Part shown: positions 18,780 through 37,618 of the stretch, piece by piece
Layout of the letters: the number at the start of each line of letters is the position of its first letter
Position numbering within the stretch: the stretch's first letter is position 1
Assembly: GCA_016218045.1 (NCBI GenBank)
Contig: JACRFB010000072.1
Location: 62,001-126,000, forward strand
Source of the DNA: Ignavibacteriota bacterium
GTDB taxonomy: Bacteria; Bacteroidota; Ignavibacteria; SZUA-365
DNA: 64,000 bases
Reading direction: 5' to 3'
Translations under genes and position numbers: made by a program
Notes under the pieces: model-generated
The model's database searches: none
Told to the model about the DNA's origin: nothing
Seen by the model: the letters and a program-made list of their open reading frames with translations, nothing else

Positions 18780-19406
18780 TTACGCCTGCTTATGAATCTC
18801 GAGGAGGCCCTGCTTCGCGCCGGGCACCGCGCCCTTGACCAGAATCACGTTCGATTCCGGGATCACGCGCACGACTTTCAAGTTCTTGTACGTGACACGC
18901 GCGTTACCCATGCGGCCCGCCATCCGCTGTCCGCGGAAAACACGGGACGGATAGGAGCTGGCGCCGATGGAACCGGGCGCACGAAGGCGGTCGCTCTGGC
19001 CGTGGGTCGTGCCACCGACACCGCCGAAGCCGTGACGACGCATGACGCCCTGGAAACCCTTGCCCTTCGACCTGCCCGCGATCGTGACCTTGTCGCCTTC
19101 GGCGAACATGCTCACGGTCACCGCGTCACCGGGATTCAACGAGCCCTGCTCGAAGCCCTTGAACTCGCGGATGTGCCGGGACGGCTGCAGATGCAGTTTC
19201 CGGAACTGGCCCATGGCCGGTTTCGTGACGTTCTTTTCCCGTCGCTCGCCGAAGCCCAACTGCACGGCATTATAGCCGTCCTTGTCCTTCGTGCGAATCT
19301 GCAACACGGTGCAGGGACCCGCTTCGATCACGGTACAGGGAATCATTTTCCCTTTCGCATCGAAGATGCTTGTCATTCCGAGTTTTTTTCCTAACAATCC
19401 AGGCAT
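18780..19406 (-). CDS. rplC: 50S ribosomal protein uL3
   Basis: The 208-residue protein starts [15 protein letters not shown] and contains the central L3 signature ([15 protein letters not shown]) and the [13 protein letters not shown] segment near the peptidyl transferase centre. It lies between rpsJ and rplD. Confidence 0.98.
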   Translation of the reverse strand: MPGLLGKKLGMTSIFDAKGKMIPCTVIEAGPCTVLQIRTKDKDGYNAVQLGFGERREKNVTKPAMGQFRKLHLQPSRHIREFKGFEQGSLNPGDAVTVSMFAEGDKVTIAGRSKGKGFQGVMRRHGFGGVGGTTHGQSDRLRAPGSIGASSYPSRVFRGQRMAGRMGNARVTYKNLKVVRVIPESNVILVKGAVPGAKQGLLEIHKQA

Positions 19407-19426
19407 GGCTGGTCCGTCCGTCCTGA

Positions 19427-19735
19427 TTACACCTTGATTTCCACATCAACGCCTGCGGGGAGTTCCAGCTTCATGAGGCTGTCCACCGTGCGCTGTGTGG
19501 AGTTGAAAATATCGATGAGCCGCTTGTGCGACCGTGTTTCAAACTGTTCGCGCGACTTCTTGTCGACGTGGGGCGAGCGGAGCACCGTGTATACTGATCG
19601 CTTCGTAGGAAGCGGAATCGGACCCGACACGACAGCGCCCGTCGATTTCACGGTCTTGATGATCTTCTCGGCCGATTTGTCGATGAGATGATGGTCGTAC
19701 GACTTGAGCTTTATGCGAATTTTCTGCTGTGCCAC
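19427..19735 (-). CDS. rpsJ: 30S ribosomal protein uS10 (NusE)
   Basis: The 102-residue protein has the S10 pattern ([40 protein letters not shown]). Besides its ribosomal role it pairs with NusB/NusG in antitermination. It follows tuf in the joined str-S10 operon. Confidence 0.98.
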   Translation of the reverse strand: MAQQKIRIKLKSYDHHLIDKSAEKIIKTVKSTGAVVSGPIPLPTKRSVYTVLRSPHVDKKSREQFETRSHKRLIDIFNSTQRTVDSLMKLELPAGVDVEIKV

Positions 19736-19807
19736 GGGTGTTCCTGCTCTGTCTTCTGATGAAGATTGGCGGGCCGTTCGAACGACCCGCCAATCACATT
19801 CCTTTTC

Positions 19808-21019
19808 TTACTCGACAATCTTCGCGACGACGCCTGCGCCCACGGTACGGCCGCCTTCGCGCACGGCGAAACGGAGACCTTCTTCCATGGCGATCGGCGT
19901 GATGAGTTCCACGAGCATGCCGTCGACGTTGTCACCGGGCATGACCATTTCCGTGCCTTCGGGAAGCTGGACAACGCCAGTCACGTCGGTCGTACGGAAG
20001 TAGAACTGCGGACGGTAGTTGTTGAAGAACGGAGTGTGGCGGCCGCCTTCTTCTTTCTTCAACACGTACACCTGCGCGAGGAATTTCTTGTGCGGGGTGA
20101 TGCTGCCCGGCTTCGCGATAACCATGCCGCGCTCGAGCTCGGTCTTGTCGACGCCGCGGAGAAGCAGACCGACGTTGTCACCGGCCATACCTTCTTCGAG
20201 TTCCTTGCGGAACATTTCAACGCCCGTCACGACGCTCTTCTTGTGGTGGCCGAGGCCGATCAGTTCGACTTCGTCCTGGACATGCACGCGACCGCGCTCG
20301 ATACGACCGGTGCCCACGGTGCCGCGGCCGGTGATCGAGAACACGTCTTCGATCGACATCAGGAAGGGCTTGTCCACTTCGCGCTGCGGTATGGGGATGT
20401 AGCTGTCGCAGGCGGCCATGAGCTCGGTGATGCAGACGAAACGCTCGTCGGTGAGCGGGGTCGAAGCATCCGTACCGGCCTCGAGGGCGCGGAGCGCGCT
20501 GCCGCGCACTATGGGAATCTCATCGCCGGGGAATTCATACGAGCTGAGCAGTTCGCGAAGTTCGAGTTCGACGAGTTCCAGAAGCTCGGGATCGTCGACT
20601 GCGTCGACCTTGTTCATGAACACCACGATGCGGGGCACGCCCACCTGGCGGGCAAGAAGGATGTGCTCGCGGGTCTGCGGCATCGGGCCGTCGGTGGCCG
20701 CGACGACGAGGATCGCGCCGTCCATCTGCGCTGCGCCGGTGATCATGTTCTTGACGTAATCGGCGTGACCGGGACAGTCGACGTGCGCGTAGTGGCGCTC
20801 GGCCGTCTGGTACTCGACGTGCGCCGTCGCGATGGTGATACCGCGCTCACGCTCTTCGGGCGCGTTGTCGATGGAATCGAACGTGCGAACTTCCGAAAGA
20901 CCCTGGCGGGAGAGTGTCATCGTGATGGCAGCCGTCAACGTGGTCTTGCCGTGATCGACGTGGCCGATGGTCCCAATGTTGACGTGGGGTTTCGTCCTTT
21001 CGAATTTCTCTTTTGCCAT
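19808..21019 (-). CDS. tuf: Elongation factor Tu
   Basis: The ATG at 21019 gives a 403-residue EF-Tu with G1 (GHVDHGKTT), G3 ([12 protein letters not shown]), G4 (NKVD) and the beta-barrel domains 2 and 3. The frame continues upstream to 21217 through fusA in another frame and is rejected there. EF-Tu delivers aminoacyl-tRNA to the ribosome. It lies between fusA and rpsJ, and the tRNA cluster upstream of secE, where many bacteria keep a tuf copy, has none. Confidence 0.98.
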   Translation of the reverse strand: MAKEKFERTKPHVNIGTIGHVDHGKTTLTAAITMTLSRQGLSEVRTFDSIDNAPEERERGITIATAHVEYQTAERHYAHVDCPGHADYVKNMITGAAQMDGAILVVAATDGPMPQTREHILLARQVGVPRIVVFMNKVDAVDDPELLELVELELRELLSSYEFPGDEIPIVRGSALRALEAGTDASTPLTDERFVCITELMAACDSYIPIPQREVDKPFLMSIEDVFSITGRGTVGTGRIERGRVHVQDEVELIGLGHHKKSVVTGVEMFRKELEEGMAGDNVGLLLRGVDKTELERGMVIAKPGSITPHKKFLAQVYVLKKEEGGRHTPFFNNYRPQFYFRTTDVTGVVQLPEGTEMVMPGDNVDGMLVELITPIAMEEGLRFAVREGGRTVGAGVVAKIVE

Positions 21020-21083
21020 GGTGGTATAGCTCCTCTGACTGTCTGGTGTATTGTTGTGAACGAATTCTCTGGTGTGCCGACCG

Positions 21084-23180
<2,097 letters not shown>

Positions 23181-23216
23181 GGAGGGTGTTTCAGTTCGGG
23201 GAGCTGGCGTCCGGGT

Positions 23217-23684
23217 TTACCACTTGAAATGAGCGAACGCCTTGTTGGCCTCAGCCATACGGTGTACGTCGTCTTTTTTCTTGATTGCCCCGCCTTCGTT
23301 GTTGGCGGCGGCGATGAGTTCGGCTGCGAGACGGCGCGTCATCGACTTGTCGGCGCGCGACCGGGATGCATTCAGAAGCCAGCGGATCGCGAGGGCGGTG
23401 CGGCGCTCAGCGCGCACTTCCATCGGGACCTGGTACGTGGCACCGCCGACTCGGCGGGCGCGGACTTCGATCAAGGGCTGCGCGTTGAACACGGCCTTGC
23501 GGAAAATCTCGTACCCGGGCTGCTTTGTACGCTCCTCGATCACATCAAACGCGCTGTACAGAATGCGCTGCGCGGTCGTCTTCTTGCCCTGCAACTGCAG
23601 GTTATTGATGAACCGCGACACGAGGGTGTCGTTGAATTTCGGGTCTGGCGTAAGTATCCTGCGTTCTGCGCGTTTCTTTCTCAT
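23217..23684 (-). CDS. rpsG: 30S ribosomal protein uS7
   Basis: The start at 23684 (MRKKRAERRILTPDP) gives 155 residues, the normal S7 length; the open frame to 23798 runs back into rpsL. The core K-F-N-D-T-L-V-S-R-F-I-N-N-L and basic V-P-M-E-V-R-A-E-R-R-T-A-L-A-I-R-W segments are typical. S7 initiates assembly of the 30S head. Confidence 0.97.
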   Translation of the reverse strand: MRKKRAERRILTPDPKFNDTLVSRFINNLQLQGKKTTAQRILYSAFDVIEERTKQPGYEIFRKAVFNAQPLIEVRARRVGGATYQVPMEVRAERRTALAIRWLLNASRSRADKSMTRRLAAELIAAANNEGGAIKKKDDVHRMAEANKAFAHFKW

Positions 23685-23721
23685 GACAAGTGTCCGATGG
23701 TGTGTCGATGGACGAGGATTA

Positions 23722-24093
23722 CTATTTGGGTCTCTTCGCGCCGTACTTCGAACGCGCCTGTTTCCGGTTCTGCACGCCCTGTGTGTCGAGGGTGCCACGG
23801 ATGATGTGGTAGCGCACGCCCGGAAGGTCCTTCACACGGCCGCCACGAATCAGGACGATCGAGTGCTCCTGAAGGTTGTGGCCTTCACCGGGGATGTACG
23901 CGGTCACCTCAATGCCGTTGGAAAGACGGACGCGGGCAACCTTGCGGAGCGCCGAGTTCGGCTTCTTGGGTGTTGTCGTATAGACACGCGTGCAGACGCC
24001 GCGCTTCTGGGGGCACGATTGCAGGGCCGGGGCCTTGCTTTTTACCGTGACCACTTCGCGGCCTTTTCGGATGAGTTGACTGATCGTCGGCAC
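23722..24093 (-). CDS. rpsL: 30S ribosomal protein uS12 (GTG start)
   Basis: A GTG at 24093, 8 nt after AAGG, gives [11 protein letters not shown], the S12 N-terminus, and a 123-residue product of normal length; the upstream ATG at 24192 falls in the promoter. The decoding-centre segments [12 protein letters not shown] and [12 protein letters not shown] keep both lysines whose substitution usually gives streptomycin resistance. It is the first gene of the long ribosomal operon. Confidence 0.96.
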   Translation of the reverse strand: MPTISQLIRKGREVVTVKSKAPALQSCPQKRGVCTRVYTTTPKKPNSALRKVARVRLSNGIEVTAYIPGEGHNLQEHSIVLIRGGRVKDLPGVRYHIIRGTLDTQGVQNRKQARSKYGAKRPK

Positions 24094-24192
24094 TGATGAA
24101 ACCTTCGTTCGTTGAATGGCGGAAAAATGCGTTGGAGTCGAAAAAAACTCGCAAGAGCTTATTAACGTAAGAATTTTTCGTGAAAATGTCAA
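24094..24192 (-). promoter_or_regulatory. str operon promoter and leader
   Basis: On the minus strand a perfect TTGACA (24187-24192) is followed after exactly 17 bp by TACGTT (24164-24169). Initiation near 24157 would leave a leader of about 60 nt before the rpsL GTG at 24093. The element directly follows the rpoC terminator (24257-24303), which makes it the likely start of the transcript that ends at 4583. Confidence 0.7.
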
Positions 24193-24256
24193 GAGGGATG
24201 GTACGATTCCGTCCCCCGTTCCCTAAAAAGAGCCGTAGATAAGGGCTTGGGCTCAG

Positions 24257-24303
24257 AAAAAAAAGAAACGCGGGGCAAATTTCGCGAAAAATCCGCCCCG
24301 CGT
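24257..24303 (-). terminator. Intrinsic terminator after rpoC
   Basis: The minus-strand transcript forms a perfect 9-bp stem (ACGCGGGGC with GCCCCGCGT, arms 24295-24303 and 24268-24276) followed by TTCTTTTTTTT. It begins 7 bp after the rpoC stop and ends the nusG-rpoC transcript before the str promoter. Confidence 0.9.
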
Positions 24304-24309
24304 CTCTCG

Positions 24310-28659
<4,350 letters not shown>

Positions 28660-28723
28660 CGTCAGTCTCCAATCGGTTCTTCATTCATCACCGGTATCGT
28701 GTGGTCGCGGGCCGAAAAAAGGA

Positions 28724-32548
<3,825 letters not shown>

Positions 32549-32621
32549 TGCTGTGCTCCTTCGTGAGTGGTGGCTGCCGTCTCAAGTGGTGGCCATTCCC
32601 GCGCGGTCGGGATGGCGTGAC

Positions 32622-32667
32622 AAAACGACAAGATCGGGCCGACGCTTACGCCGACCCGAACTTGTCG
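32622..32667 (-). promoter_or_regulatory. Attenuator-like stem-loop between rplL and rpoB
   Basis: In the minus-strand transcript two 19-nt arms (32649-32667 and 32626-32644) pair with only a few mismatches or wobbles around a 4-nt loop, and the 3' arm is followed by UUUU. It lies in the 200-bp rplL-rpoB gap. E. coli has a partial terminator and an RNase III site at this position, so partial termination or processing that sets the ratio of L7/L12 to polymerase is a fair inference. Confidence 0.65.
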
Positions 32668-32748
32668 CAGAGAGATGTCGATGCTCCGTGAGCGTGTCGA
32701 CCCGATCGAGAATGCGGAATGATCGAACCTGACGCTGTTGGATGCACC

Positions 32749-33129
32749 TTACTTCAGAACGACGGTCGCGCCGGCGTCCTCGAGTTCCTTTTTCAGCTTC
32801 TCGGCATCGGCCTTCGGAAGGGCTTCCTTCACGACGCTCGGTGCACCGTCCACGAGGTCTTTGGCTTCCTTGAGTCCAAGGCTCGTCGCCGCGCGCACAA
32901 CCTTGATCACGTTGATCTTGTTCGTGCCTGCAGCGGTGAGCTCCACATTGAACTCGGTCTTCTCTTCCACTTCGGCTGCCGGGGCAGCGGCGCCGGGCAT
33001 CGGGCCCGCCATCATCATCGGAGCGGAGGCGGTAACGCCGAACTTGTCTTCGAGTGCCTTCTTGAGCTCGGAAGCTTCAAGAAGCGTAAGTTTCTCGATT
33101 TTTTCGACGATTTCGTCAATAACTGACAT
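32749..33129 (-). CDS. rplL: 50S ribosomal protein bL12 (L7/L12)
   Basis: The 126-residue acidic protein has the N-terminal dimerisation helix ([15 protein letters not shown]), an Ala/Met/Gly-rich hinge (about 36-53) and the factor-binding C-terminal domain ([20 protein letters not shown]). Several copies form the stalk that recruits IF2, EF-Tu and EF-G. It follows rplJ. Confidence 0.98.
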   Translation of the reverse strand: MSVIDEIVEKIEKLTLLEASELKKALEDKFGVTASAPMMMAGPMPGAAAPAAEVEEKTEFNVELTAAGTNKINVIKVVRAATSLGLKEAKDLVDGAPSVVKEALPKADAEKLKKELEDAGATVVLK

Positions 33130-33185
33130 TGTTGTATCTCCTCACAGGGACTGAAAATTGAGATTGTTCAAAAGTCGGATGTACG

Positions 33186-33716
33186 TCACGCAGCTTGTGA
33201 TTTCTTCTTCTCGATTGCGTCAATCGCATACACGATATCGCTCATAACGGCGTTGATTGCGCCGACGATACCCTGGGCCGGCGCGTTGAGCGCTCCCATG
33301 ATGCCTGCGATCAGGTCGTTGCGCGACGGCAGCGCTGCGATCTCGCTGAGGCGCGAGCCGTCAAAGACCTGTTTCTCGATGACGCACACCTTGACCGCCG
33401 GTTTCTGGGCATTGTCCTTGTTGAACTTTTCCAGAATACGCGCGGGAGCGACGGGGTCGTTGTACGAGACCACCAAGCCGGTCTGCTGGACGAGATACGG
33501 GTATACGTCGTCGTATCCTCCGATTTCCTGCAGGGCTCGCTTGAGCAAGGTGTTTTTGATGACGATGTAATCCGCCTCGAGCTTGAAAAACTCGCGGCGC
33601 AGGTTGTTCGCCTGAAACACCGTCATACCCGAGAAGTTCACGAGGTACAAGCCGTTGGCGCGCGACAGGCGTTCGGTCGCGTCCTTGATGATGTCGGCTT
33701 TCTGCTGTTTATTCAT
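33186..33716 (-). CDS. rplJ: 50S ribosomal protein uL10
   Basis: The 176-residue protein anchors the L7/L12 stalk. It begins MNKQQKADIIKDATERL, has the rRNA-binding domain (N-N-L-R-R-E-F-F-K-L, V-I-K-N-T-L-L-K-R-A-L) and a C-terminal helix for L12 dimers. It is separated from rplA by 140 bp, the usual place for an L10 autoregulatory leader. Confidence 0.97.
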   Translation of the reverse strand: MNKQQKADIIKDATERLSRANGLYLVNFSGMTVFQANNLRREFFKLEADYIVIKNTLLKRALQEIGGYDDVYPYLVQQTGLVVSYNDPVAPARILEKFNKDNAQKPAVKVCVIEKQVFDGSRLSEIAALPSRNDLIAGIMGALNAPAQGIVGAINAVMSDIVYAIDAIEKKKSQAA

Positions 33717-33856
33717 GCGTTCCTCGAAAACGGGATGGGATTACCCTCGGGATTTACCGGGTGTGCACAATGTAGAAGCATTGAGTGCGTAGTCGGCCGG
33801 ATGTAGGCCAGGTGCGTAATTCTGTATCGAAACGTGTTCTATCTGTCGCTGTCGAT
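33717..33856 (-). promoter_or_regulatory. Possible L10-type leader between rplA and rplJ
   Basis: This 140-bp gap holds no gene. Its transcript can form short hairpins, for example CAATG-CTTCTA-CATTG and GGCC-TACATCC-GGCC. In many bacteria this gap carries the RNA to which L10(L12)4 binds to repress its own synthesis. I cannot confirm the kink-turn consensus by eye, so this is position-based inference. Confidence 0.3.
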
Positions 33857-34555
33857 TTAATGCAGGCCTGCGGCTTCGAGCTTGTCGATGCGGATGCCGG
33901 GGCCCATGGTGCTGGAGATCGTCACACCCTTGATGTATATGCCCTTCGCCGCGGTCGGCTTCAGACGGTTCAGTGTGGAGATGAACGACTTGATGTTGTC
34001 GACGAGCTTGTCGGCGTCAAACGAGGCCTTTCCGACCATCGCGTGCACGATTCCGCCCTTTTCGACGCGGAACGAAATTTTTCCGGCCTTGACTTCCTTC
34101 ACGGCCTGGCCCACGTCGTTCGTCACCGTACCCGACTTCGGGTTCGGCATGAGACCGCGCGTTCCAAGAATCTTTCCGAGCTTTCCGACTTCACCCATGA
34201 CATCCGGCGTGGCGATCACGACGTCGACGTCGGTCCAGCCTTCCTGGATGCGCTGAATGTACTCGTCAAAACCAACGTGTTCGGCGCCCGCGTCCTTGGC
34301 TTCCTGTTCCTTGCCGGACTTGGTCAGCACGAGCACACGCACGTCCTTGCCGATACCATGCGGCAGCGACGCGGTACCGCGGACCATCTGGTCCGATTTT
34401 TTCGGATCGACACCGAGTCGCACGGCGATATCGACGGATTCGTTGAATTTCGCCTTGGCCGTCTTCTTCAGAAGCTCGACGCCCTCGGTGATCGTGTACT
34501 CCTTCGTCTTCTCGACGAGCGGAGCCAGCGTTTTCATTCGTTTGGTCAGTGGCAT
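33857..34555 (-). CDS. rplA: 50S ribosomal protein uL1
   Basis: The ATG at 34555 gives MPLTKRMKTL and a 232-residue protein, the normal uL1 length; the frame to 34612 runs back into rplK. Signatures include F-N-E-S-V-D-I-A-V-R-L-G-V-D-P-K-K-S-D and R-G-L-M-P-N-P-K-S-G-T-V-T. uL1 forms the mobile L1 stalk that helps deacylated tRNA leave the E site. It follows rplK by 13 bp. Confidence 0.97.
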   Translation of the reverse strand: MPLTKRMKTLAPLVEKTKEYTITEGVELLKKTAKAKFNESVDIAVRLGVDPKKSDQMVRGTASLPHGIGKDVRVLVLTKSGKEQEAKDAGAEHVGFDEYIQRIQEGWTDVDVVIATPDVMGEVGKLGKILGTRGLMPNPKSGTVTNDVGQAVKEVKAGKISFRVEKGGIVHAMVGKASFDADKLVDNIKSFISTLNRLKPTAAKGIYIKGVTISSTMGPGIRIDKLEAAGLH

Positions 34556-34568
34556 CAGAAAATCTCCT

Positions 34569-34994
34569 CTATCCTTCGACCGTGAGGCCCATGCTGCGGG
34601 CGGTGCCGGCAACCATGCGGACCGCGGCGTCCACGGTGTGCGCGTTCAAATCGGGCATTTTCAGTTCGGCGATCTCGCGGACCTGCTCCATCGTGACCTT
34701 GCCGACCTTGTTGCGGTTCGGTTCCGCCGAGCCCTTCTCGAGCTTCGCGGCACGGATGAGCAACGTCGCGGCGGGCGGCGTCTTTGTGATGAAGCTGAAC
34801 GACTTGTCGCCGAAGACGGTGATGACGACCGGGATGATCAGACCGGCCTTGTCCTGCGTGCGCGCGTTGAACTGCTTGCAGAACTCCATGATGTTGACGC
34901 CCTTCTGACCGAGCGCGGGACCCACGGGAGGCGCTGGATTCGCTGCCCCTGCGGGGATCTGGAGTTTGATATATCCGACGATTTTCTTCGCCAT
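34569..34994 (-). CDS. rplK: 50S ribosomal protein uL11
   Basis: The 141-residue protein has the Pro-rich N-terminal domain ([21 protein letters not shown]-type) and the rRNA-binding C-terminal domain. It builds the GTPase-associated centre at the stalk base. It follows nusG by 20 bp. Confidence 0.98.
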   Translation of the reverse strand: MAKKIVGYIKLQIPAGAANPAPPVGPALGQKGVNIMEFCKQFNARTQDKAGLIIPVVITVFGDKSFSFITKTPPAATLLIRAAKLEKGSAEPNRNKVGKVTMEQVREIAELKMPDLNAHTVDAAVRMVAGTARSMGLTVEG

Positions 34995-35014
34995 ACGGGT
35001 GAGCCTCTACAGAA

Positions 35015-35605
35015 TTATGTATCGAATTCCACTTGATTGAAATCGAGTTCGACGGGCGTTTTACGGCCGAAGATCGACACCATGACTTTCAGCTTCTGCT
35101 TCTCCTGATTTACTTCCTGCACGAAGCCGCTAAACGTATTGAACGGGCCGCTGATCACCTTGACGGGATCACCGACGCGGAACTGCATCTCGGGTGTCTC
35201 GACGTCCTTCTTCTCCTCCATCCGTCCGCGAATCCTCTCGACCTCCTCCTTGCGGAGAGGAACAGGGGTGTTTTTCGGACCGACAAAGGAAATGACCGAT
35301 GGCGCCTCGAGGATGAGGTGTTTGGTCTGCGTGTCGAGCACGCACTGGATCAGCACATAGCCCGGATAGAAATTGCGCGTCTTGGTGCGCTTCTTGCCGT
35401 CGCGCATCTCGTACACTTTTTCTTCAGGCACAACCACATAGGCGATTTTGTCTTCGAGACCGCGCATGCGCACTTCGTGCTCGATGTACGCCTTTACTTT
35501 TTTCTCGTGACCGGAATACGAGCGGATCGCATACCAGCGCATGTGCTCGGTCTGCGGAACTTCGCCGGTCGTGCCCGGATCCGTCATATCCTCGGTGTGG
35601 GTCAT
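35015..35605 (-). CDS. nusG: Transcription termination/antitermination factor NusG
   Basis: The ATG at 35605, preceded by AGGA, gives 196 residues: about 21 acidic N-terminal residues, the NGN domain ([15 protein letters not shown]) and a C-terminal KOW domain ([15 protein letters not shown]). The frame to 35713 reads into secE and is rejected. NusG binds elongating polymerase and couples it to uS10/ribosome or Rho. It follows secE as usual. Confidence 0.97.
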   Translation of the reverse strand: MTHTEDMTDPGTTGEVPQTEHMRWYAIRSYSGHEKKVKAYIEHEVRMRGLEDKIAYVVVPEEKVYEMRDGKKRTKTRNFYPGYVLIQCVLDTQTKHLILEAPSVISFVGPKNTPVPLRKEEVERIRGRMEEKKDVETPEMQFRVGDPVKVISGPFNTFSGFVQEVNQEKQKLKVMVSIFGRKTPVELDFNQVEFDT

Positions 35606-35621
35606 GGGTGTCTGTCCTGAC

Positions 35622-35810
35622 TCAGGCGCCAAGCAGGAGATTAAAAATGGTCGTAAGGAGCCAGTCGACACCGGAAACGAAGATCGCGAAGACAATCGTG
35701 GCCACAAGGACAACCATGGTCGATTCCTTCAGCTCGTCACGCGTCGGCCACGTGACTTTTTTCATTTCCTTGATGACGTCGTTGACGAACGCGATTATTT
35801 TTTCTTTCAT
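35622..35810 (-). CDS. secE: Preprotein translocase subunit SecE
   Basis: The start at 35810 ([19 protein letters not shown]) gives a 62-residue protein with an amphipathic N-terminal helix, the conserved [10 protein letters not shown] segment and a single membrane segment, the minimal SecE form. The frame extends to 35888 through the tRNA-Trp gene and must be trimmed. It clamps SecY, encoded at 9016-10362. Confidence 0.96.
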   Translation of the reverse strand: MKEKIIAFVNDVIKEMKKVTWPTRDELKESTMVVLVATIVFAIFVSGVDWLLTTIFNLLLGA

Positions 35811-35861
35811 GACTGCAGCCGTTCCTGAGGGTGGATCACTGGCTCGTTGCCCGGGGGGTCG

Positions 35862-35934
<73 letters not shown>

Positions 35935-35947
35935 AAAAGCGAGACGA

Positions 35948-36097
35948 TTATTTCGTCTCCTTGTGCGTCACATGCTTGTTGCACCACGGGCAGTACTTCT
36001 TGTGCTCGATGCGGCCCGAGTGCTTGCGTTTGTTCTTCGTCGTCGTGTAATTGCGCCGTTTACATTCGGTGCATTCGAGGGTGATGATGTCGCGCAT
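35948..36097 (-). CDS. rpmG: 50S ribosomal protein bL33, zinc-binding form
   Basis: The 49-residue protein starts [20 protein letters not shown] and has a second C-P-W-C pair, so it is the four-cysteine zinc form of bL33. It is embedded between tRNA-Thr(GGT) and tRNA-Trp, the place many bacteria give to tuf. Confidence 0.97.
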   Translation of the reverse strand: MRDIITLECTECKRRNYTTTKNKRKHSGRIEHKKYCPWCNKHVTHKETK

Positions 36098-36130
36098 GGG
36101 TGTCTACCTCCAGGGTTCTTGCTTTTCTTG

Positions 36131-36203
<73 letters not shown>

Positions 36204-36210
36204 GATGGTG

Positions 36211-36283
36211 AGCGGGAGACGGGACTCGAACCCGCGACCAACAGCTTGGAAGGCTGTGACTCTACCAACTGAGTTACTCCCGC
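36211..36283 (-). tRNA. tRNA-Gly (anticodon TCC)
   Basis: The 73-nt cloverleaf has acceptor stem GCGGGAG/CTCCCGC, anticodon stem ACAGC/GCTGT with TCC in the loop, and T arm GGTTCGAGTCC. No encoded CCA. It lies 7 bp from tRNA-Thr(GGT). Confidence 0.95.
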
Positions 36284-36318
36284 GGGTGGGGAAAACCCCG
36301 CCGGTGGGCCGGGGCTAG

Positions 36319-36401
36319 TGCAGAGGGAAGGATTCGAACCTTCGAAGACATTAGTCAACAGATTTACAGTCTGTCCCGGTTGGCCACTTCGGTACCTCTG
36401 C
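36319..36401 (-). tRNA. tRNA-Tyr (anticodon GTA)
   Basis: The 83-nt class II tRNA has acceptor stem GCAGAGG/CCTCTGC, anticodon GTA in loop CTGTAAA, and a long variable arm. Discriminator A; CCA is not encoded. Confidence 0.95.
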
Positions 36402-36407
36402 AACGGG

Positions 36408-36480
36408 AGCTGGCGACCAGATTCGAACTGGTGACCTGCTGATTACAAGTCAGCTGCTCTACCAACTGAGCTACGCCAGC
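36408..36480 (-). tRNA. tRNA-Thr (anticodon TGT)
   Basis: The 73-nt cloverleaf has acceptor stem GCTGGCG/CGCCAGC, anticodon stem GCTGA/TCAGC with TGT in the loop. No encoded CCA. It is the first gene after the promoter at 36516-36543. Confidence 0.95.
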
Positions 36481-36515
36481 AGGCGCTTTCCCCAAAAATA
36501 GGGGCCAGGACCGCT

Positions 36516-36543
36516 AATATATCGTAAAAACTTGGAAAGTCAA
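36516..36543 (-). promoter_or_regulatory. Promoter of the tRNA-rpmG-secE-nusG-rpl-rpoBC transcript
   Basis: On the minus strand TTGACT (36538-36543) and TATATT (36516-36521) are 16 bp apart, and the surrounding DNA is AT-rich compared with the genes. Initiation near 36509 would lead after about 28 nt into tRNA-Thr(TGT). A CCCC-TATTTTT-GGGG hairpin (36490-36504) lies in the short leader. Confidence 0.7.
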
Positions 36544-36665
36544 ACTTATGAAAGAAAAAAATTCAAGCCCCGGGGCGTCACCCTCTCAAAAGGGCTGATT
36601 TTAGCGGTTCCGCGACGGGCGGCGGTTTTTTTTACGCCATGATACAACACCCGTCAGGATGATTG

Positions 36666-36709
36666 GGGTGCATTATCCTGGCTGATTCGTGCCACCAGGT
36701 CGTGCACCC
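36666..36709 (-). terminator. Two-tier stem-loop after the hydrolase gene
   Basis: The RNA would pair GGGTGCA with TGCACCC (outer) and CCTGG with CCAGG (inner), with an internal loop and a 13-nt apical loop. It starts 7 bp beyond the hydrolase stop. There is no U tract, so it may be a processing or stabilising structure or a weak terminator. Confidence 0.45.
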
Positions 36710-36715
36710 GCCGCT

Positions 36716-37507
36716 TCACAGATGTGTGCCGAGAAAAGTGATGAGCACACGTTCGAGTCCCACCTTGGCGTCGAACATATCGGTGCCGTGGCCTGCATCG
36801 TCATACATTTGCGCTGTGGATTTTGAGGGCGCGAGCGTGCTGATTTTTTTTACGGCATCGGCGGAACGCACATCCTTCGCGCTGGCCACGGCAAGCATCG
36901 ACCCCGTATATTTTTTCACTGCGGCTTCAATAGGCAGAACGTTGAAGTAGTTCATGCCGGGACTCAACAGCAGCAGCGTCTTCACTCCGGCGTCGTCGGC
37001 CGCGGCAAGCAGGGCGTTGGAACTGCTGTATGATGCGCCGACAATCCCAATGCGAGAAGGATCAACGGTCTTTTGCGCACGGAGGAAGGCGAGGGCGGCT
37101 TTGACGTCGGGAAGTGCCACGCGATCAGGCGCGACGACGCTGCCGTCACTTTTTGCATTCGAACCGCCGTGACCGCGCAGATCAAGCGTCAACACCGCGT
37201 ATCCTTCCTTCTGCAGTTGGGCCGCGAAGGACGCATACTTCGACCGGTCGCTTCTCCACTGATGCAGGCACAGTACAGCCGGCGCCGCGTCTGACGTCGG
37301 TGCAAACCAACTGCCCTCGAGTACCACGCCGTCGGCGCTTGTGAAGGTCACTGTTTCAACCGCTTTTTGCCTTGGCGGAATCTTCGCCTCCGCGCGCACC
37401 GACTCCAAACGGGCCAGATCCTTGCCTTCGCCGTTTTTCGGCGTACCCGACTCGCAATTGGTAAAACACACCGCGCAAAGCGCGGCCAGAATAAGAGAAA
37501 CGCGCAT
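36716..37507 (-). CDS. Alpha/beta hydrolase, probable lipoprotein
   Basis: The 263-residue protein has an N-terminal hydrophobic signal ending in a Cys (L-C-A-V-C-F-T-N-C), consistent with a lipoprotein, then an alpha/beta hydrolase fold of the dienelactone-hydrolase/acyl-peptidase-like group. The nucleophile elbow is G-A-S-Y-S, D-L-R-G-H-G-G resembles the oxyanion-side motif, and D-A-G-H-G-T-D-M-F near the end supplies the likely catalytic His. It probably acts in the periplasm on an ester or peptide; the substrate cannot be inferred. A TATATT -10-like element lies about 40 bp upstream. Confidence 0.8.
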   Translation of the reverse strand: MRVSLILAALCAVCFTNCESGTPKNGEGKDLARLESVRAEAKIPPRQKAVETVTFTSADGVVLEGSWFAPTSDAAPAVLCLHQWRSDRSKYASFAAQLQKEGYAVLTLDLRGHGGSNAKSDGSVVAPDRVALPDVKAALAFLRAQKTVDPSRIGIVGASYSSSNALLAAADDAGVKTLLLLSPGMNYFNVLPIEAAVKKYTGSMLAVASAKDVRSADAVKKISTLAPSKSTAQMYDDAGHGTDMFDAKVGLERVLITFLGTHL

Positions 37508-37591
37508 GGATCTATCTCCTGAATGTTCCTAGTCAGGAAATATACCCAATCCCGCACTTTGAACACAGGGACCGAAGGTCAGCAGTCCCCT

Positions 37592-37618
37592 CCGCCTCCA
37601 TCGACTCACGGGAGGCGG
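37592..37618 (-). terminator. Stem-loop overlapping the miaA stop
   Basis: A perfect 8-bp stem (CCGCCTCC/GGAGGCGG) with an 11-nt loop spans the miaA stop codon region. No U tract follows. It may end or stabilise the folP-cdaA-pcm-miaA transcript. Confidence 0.4.

Noticed and set aside
36600-36645. Plus-strand terminator at GGCGGCGG followed by eight T
   Set aside because: No plus-strand gene ends upstream and the stem is short, so I left it out.
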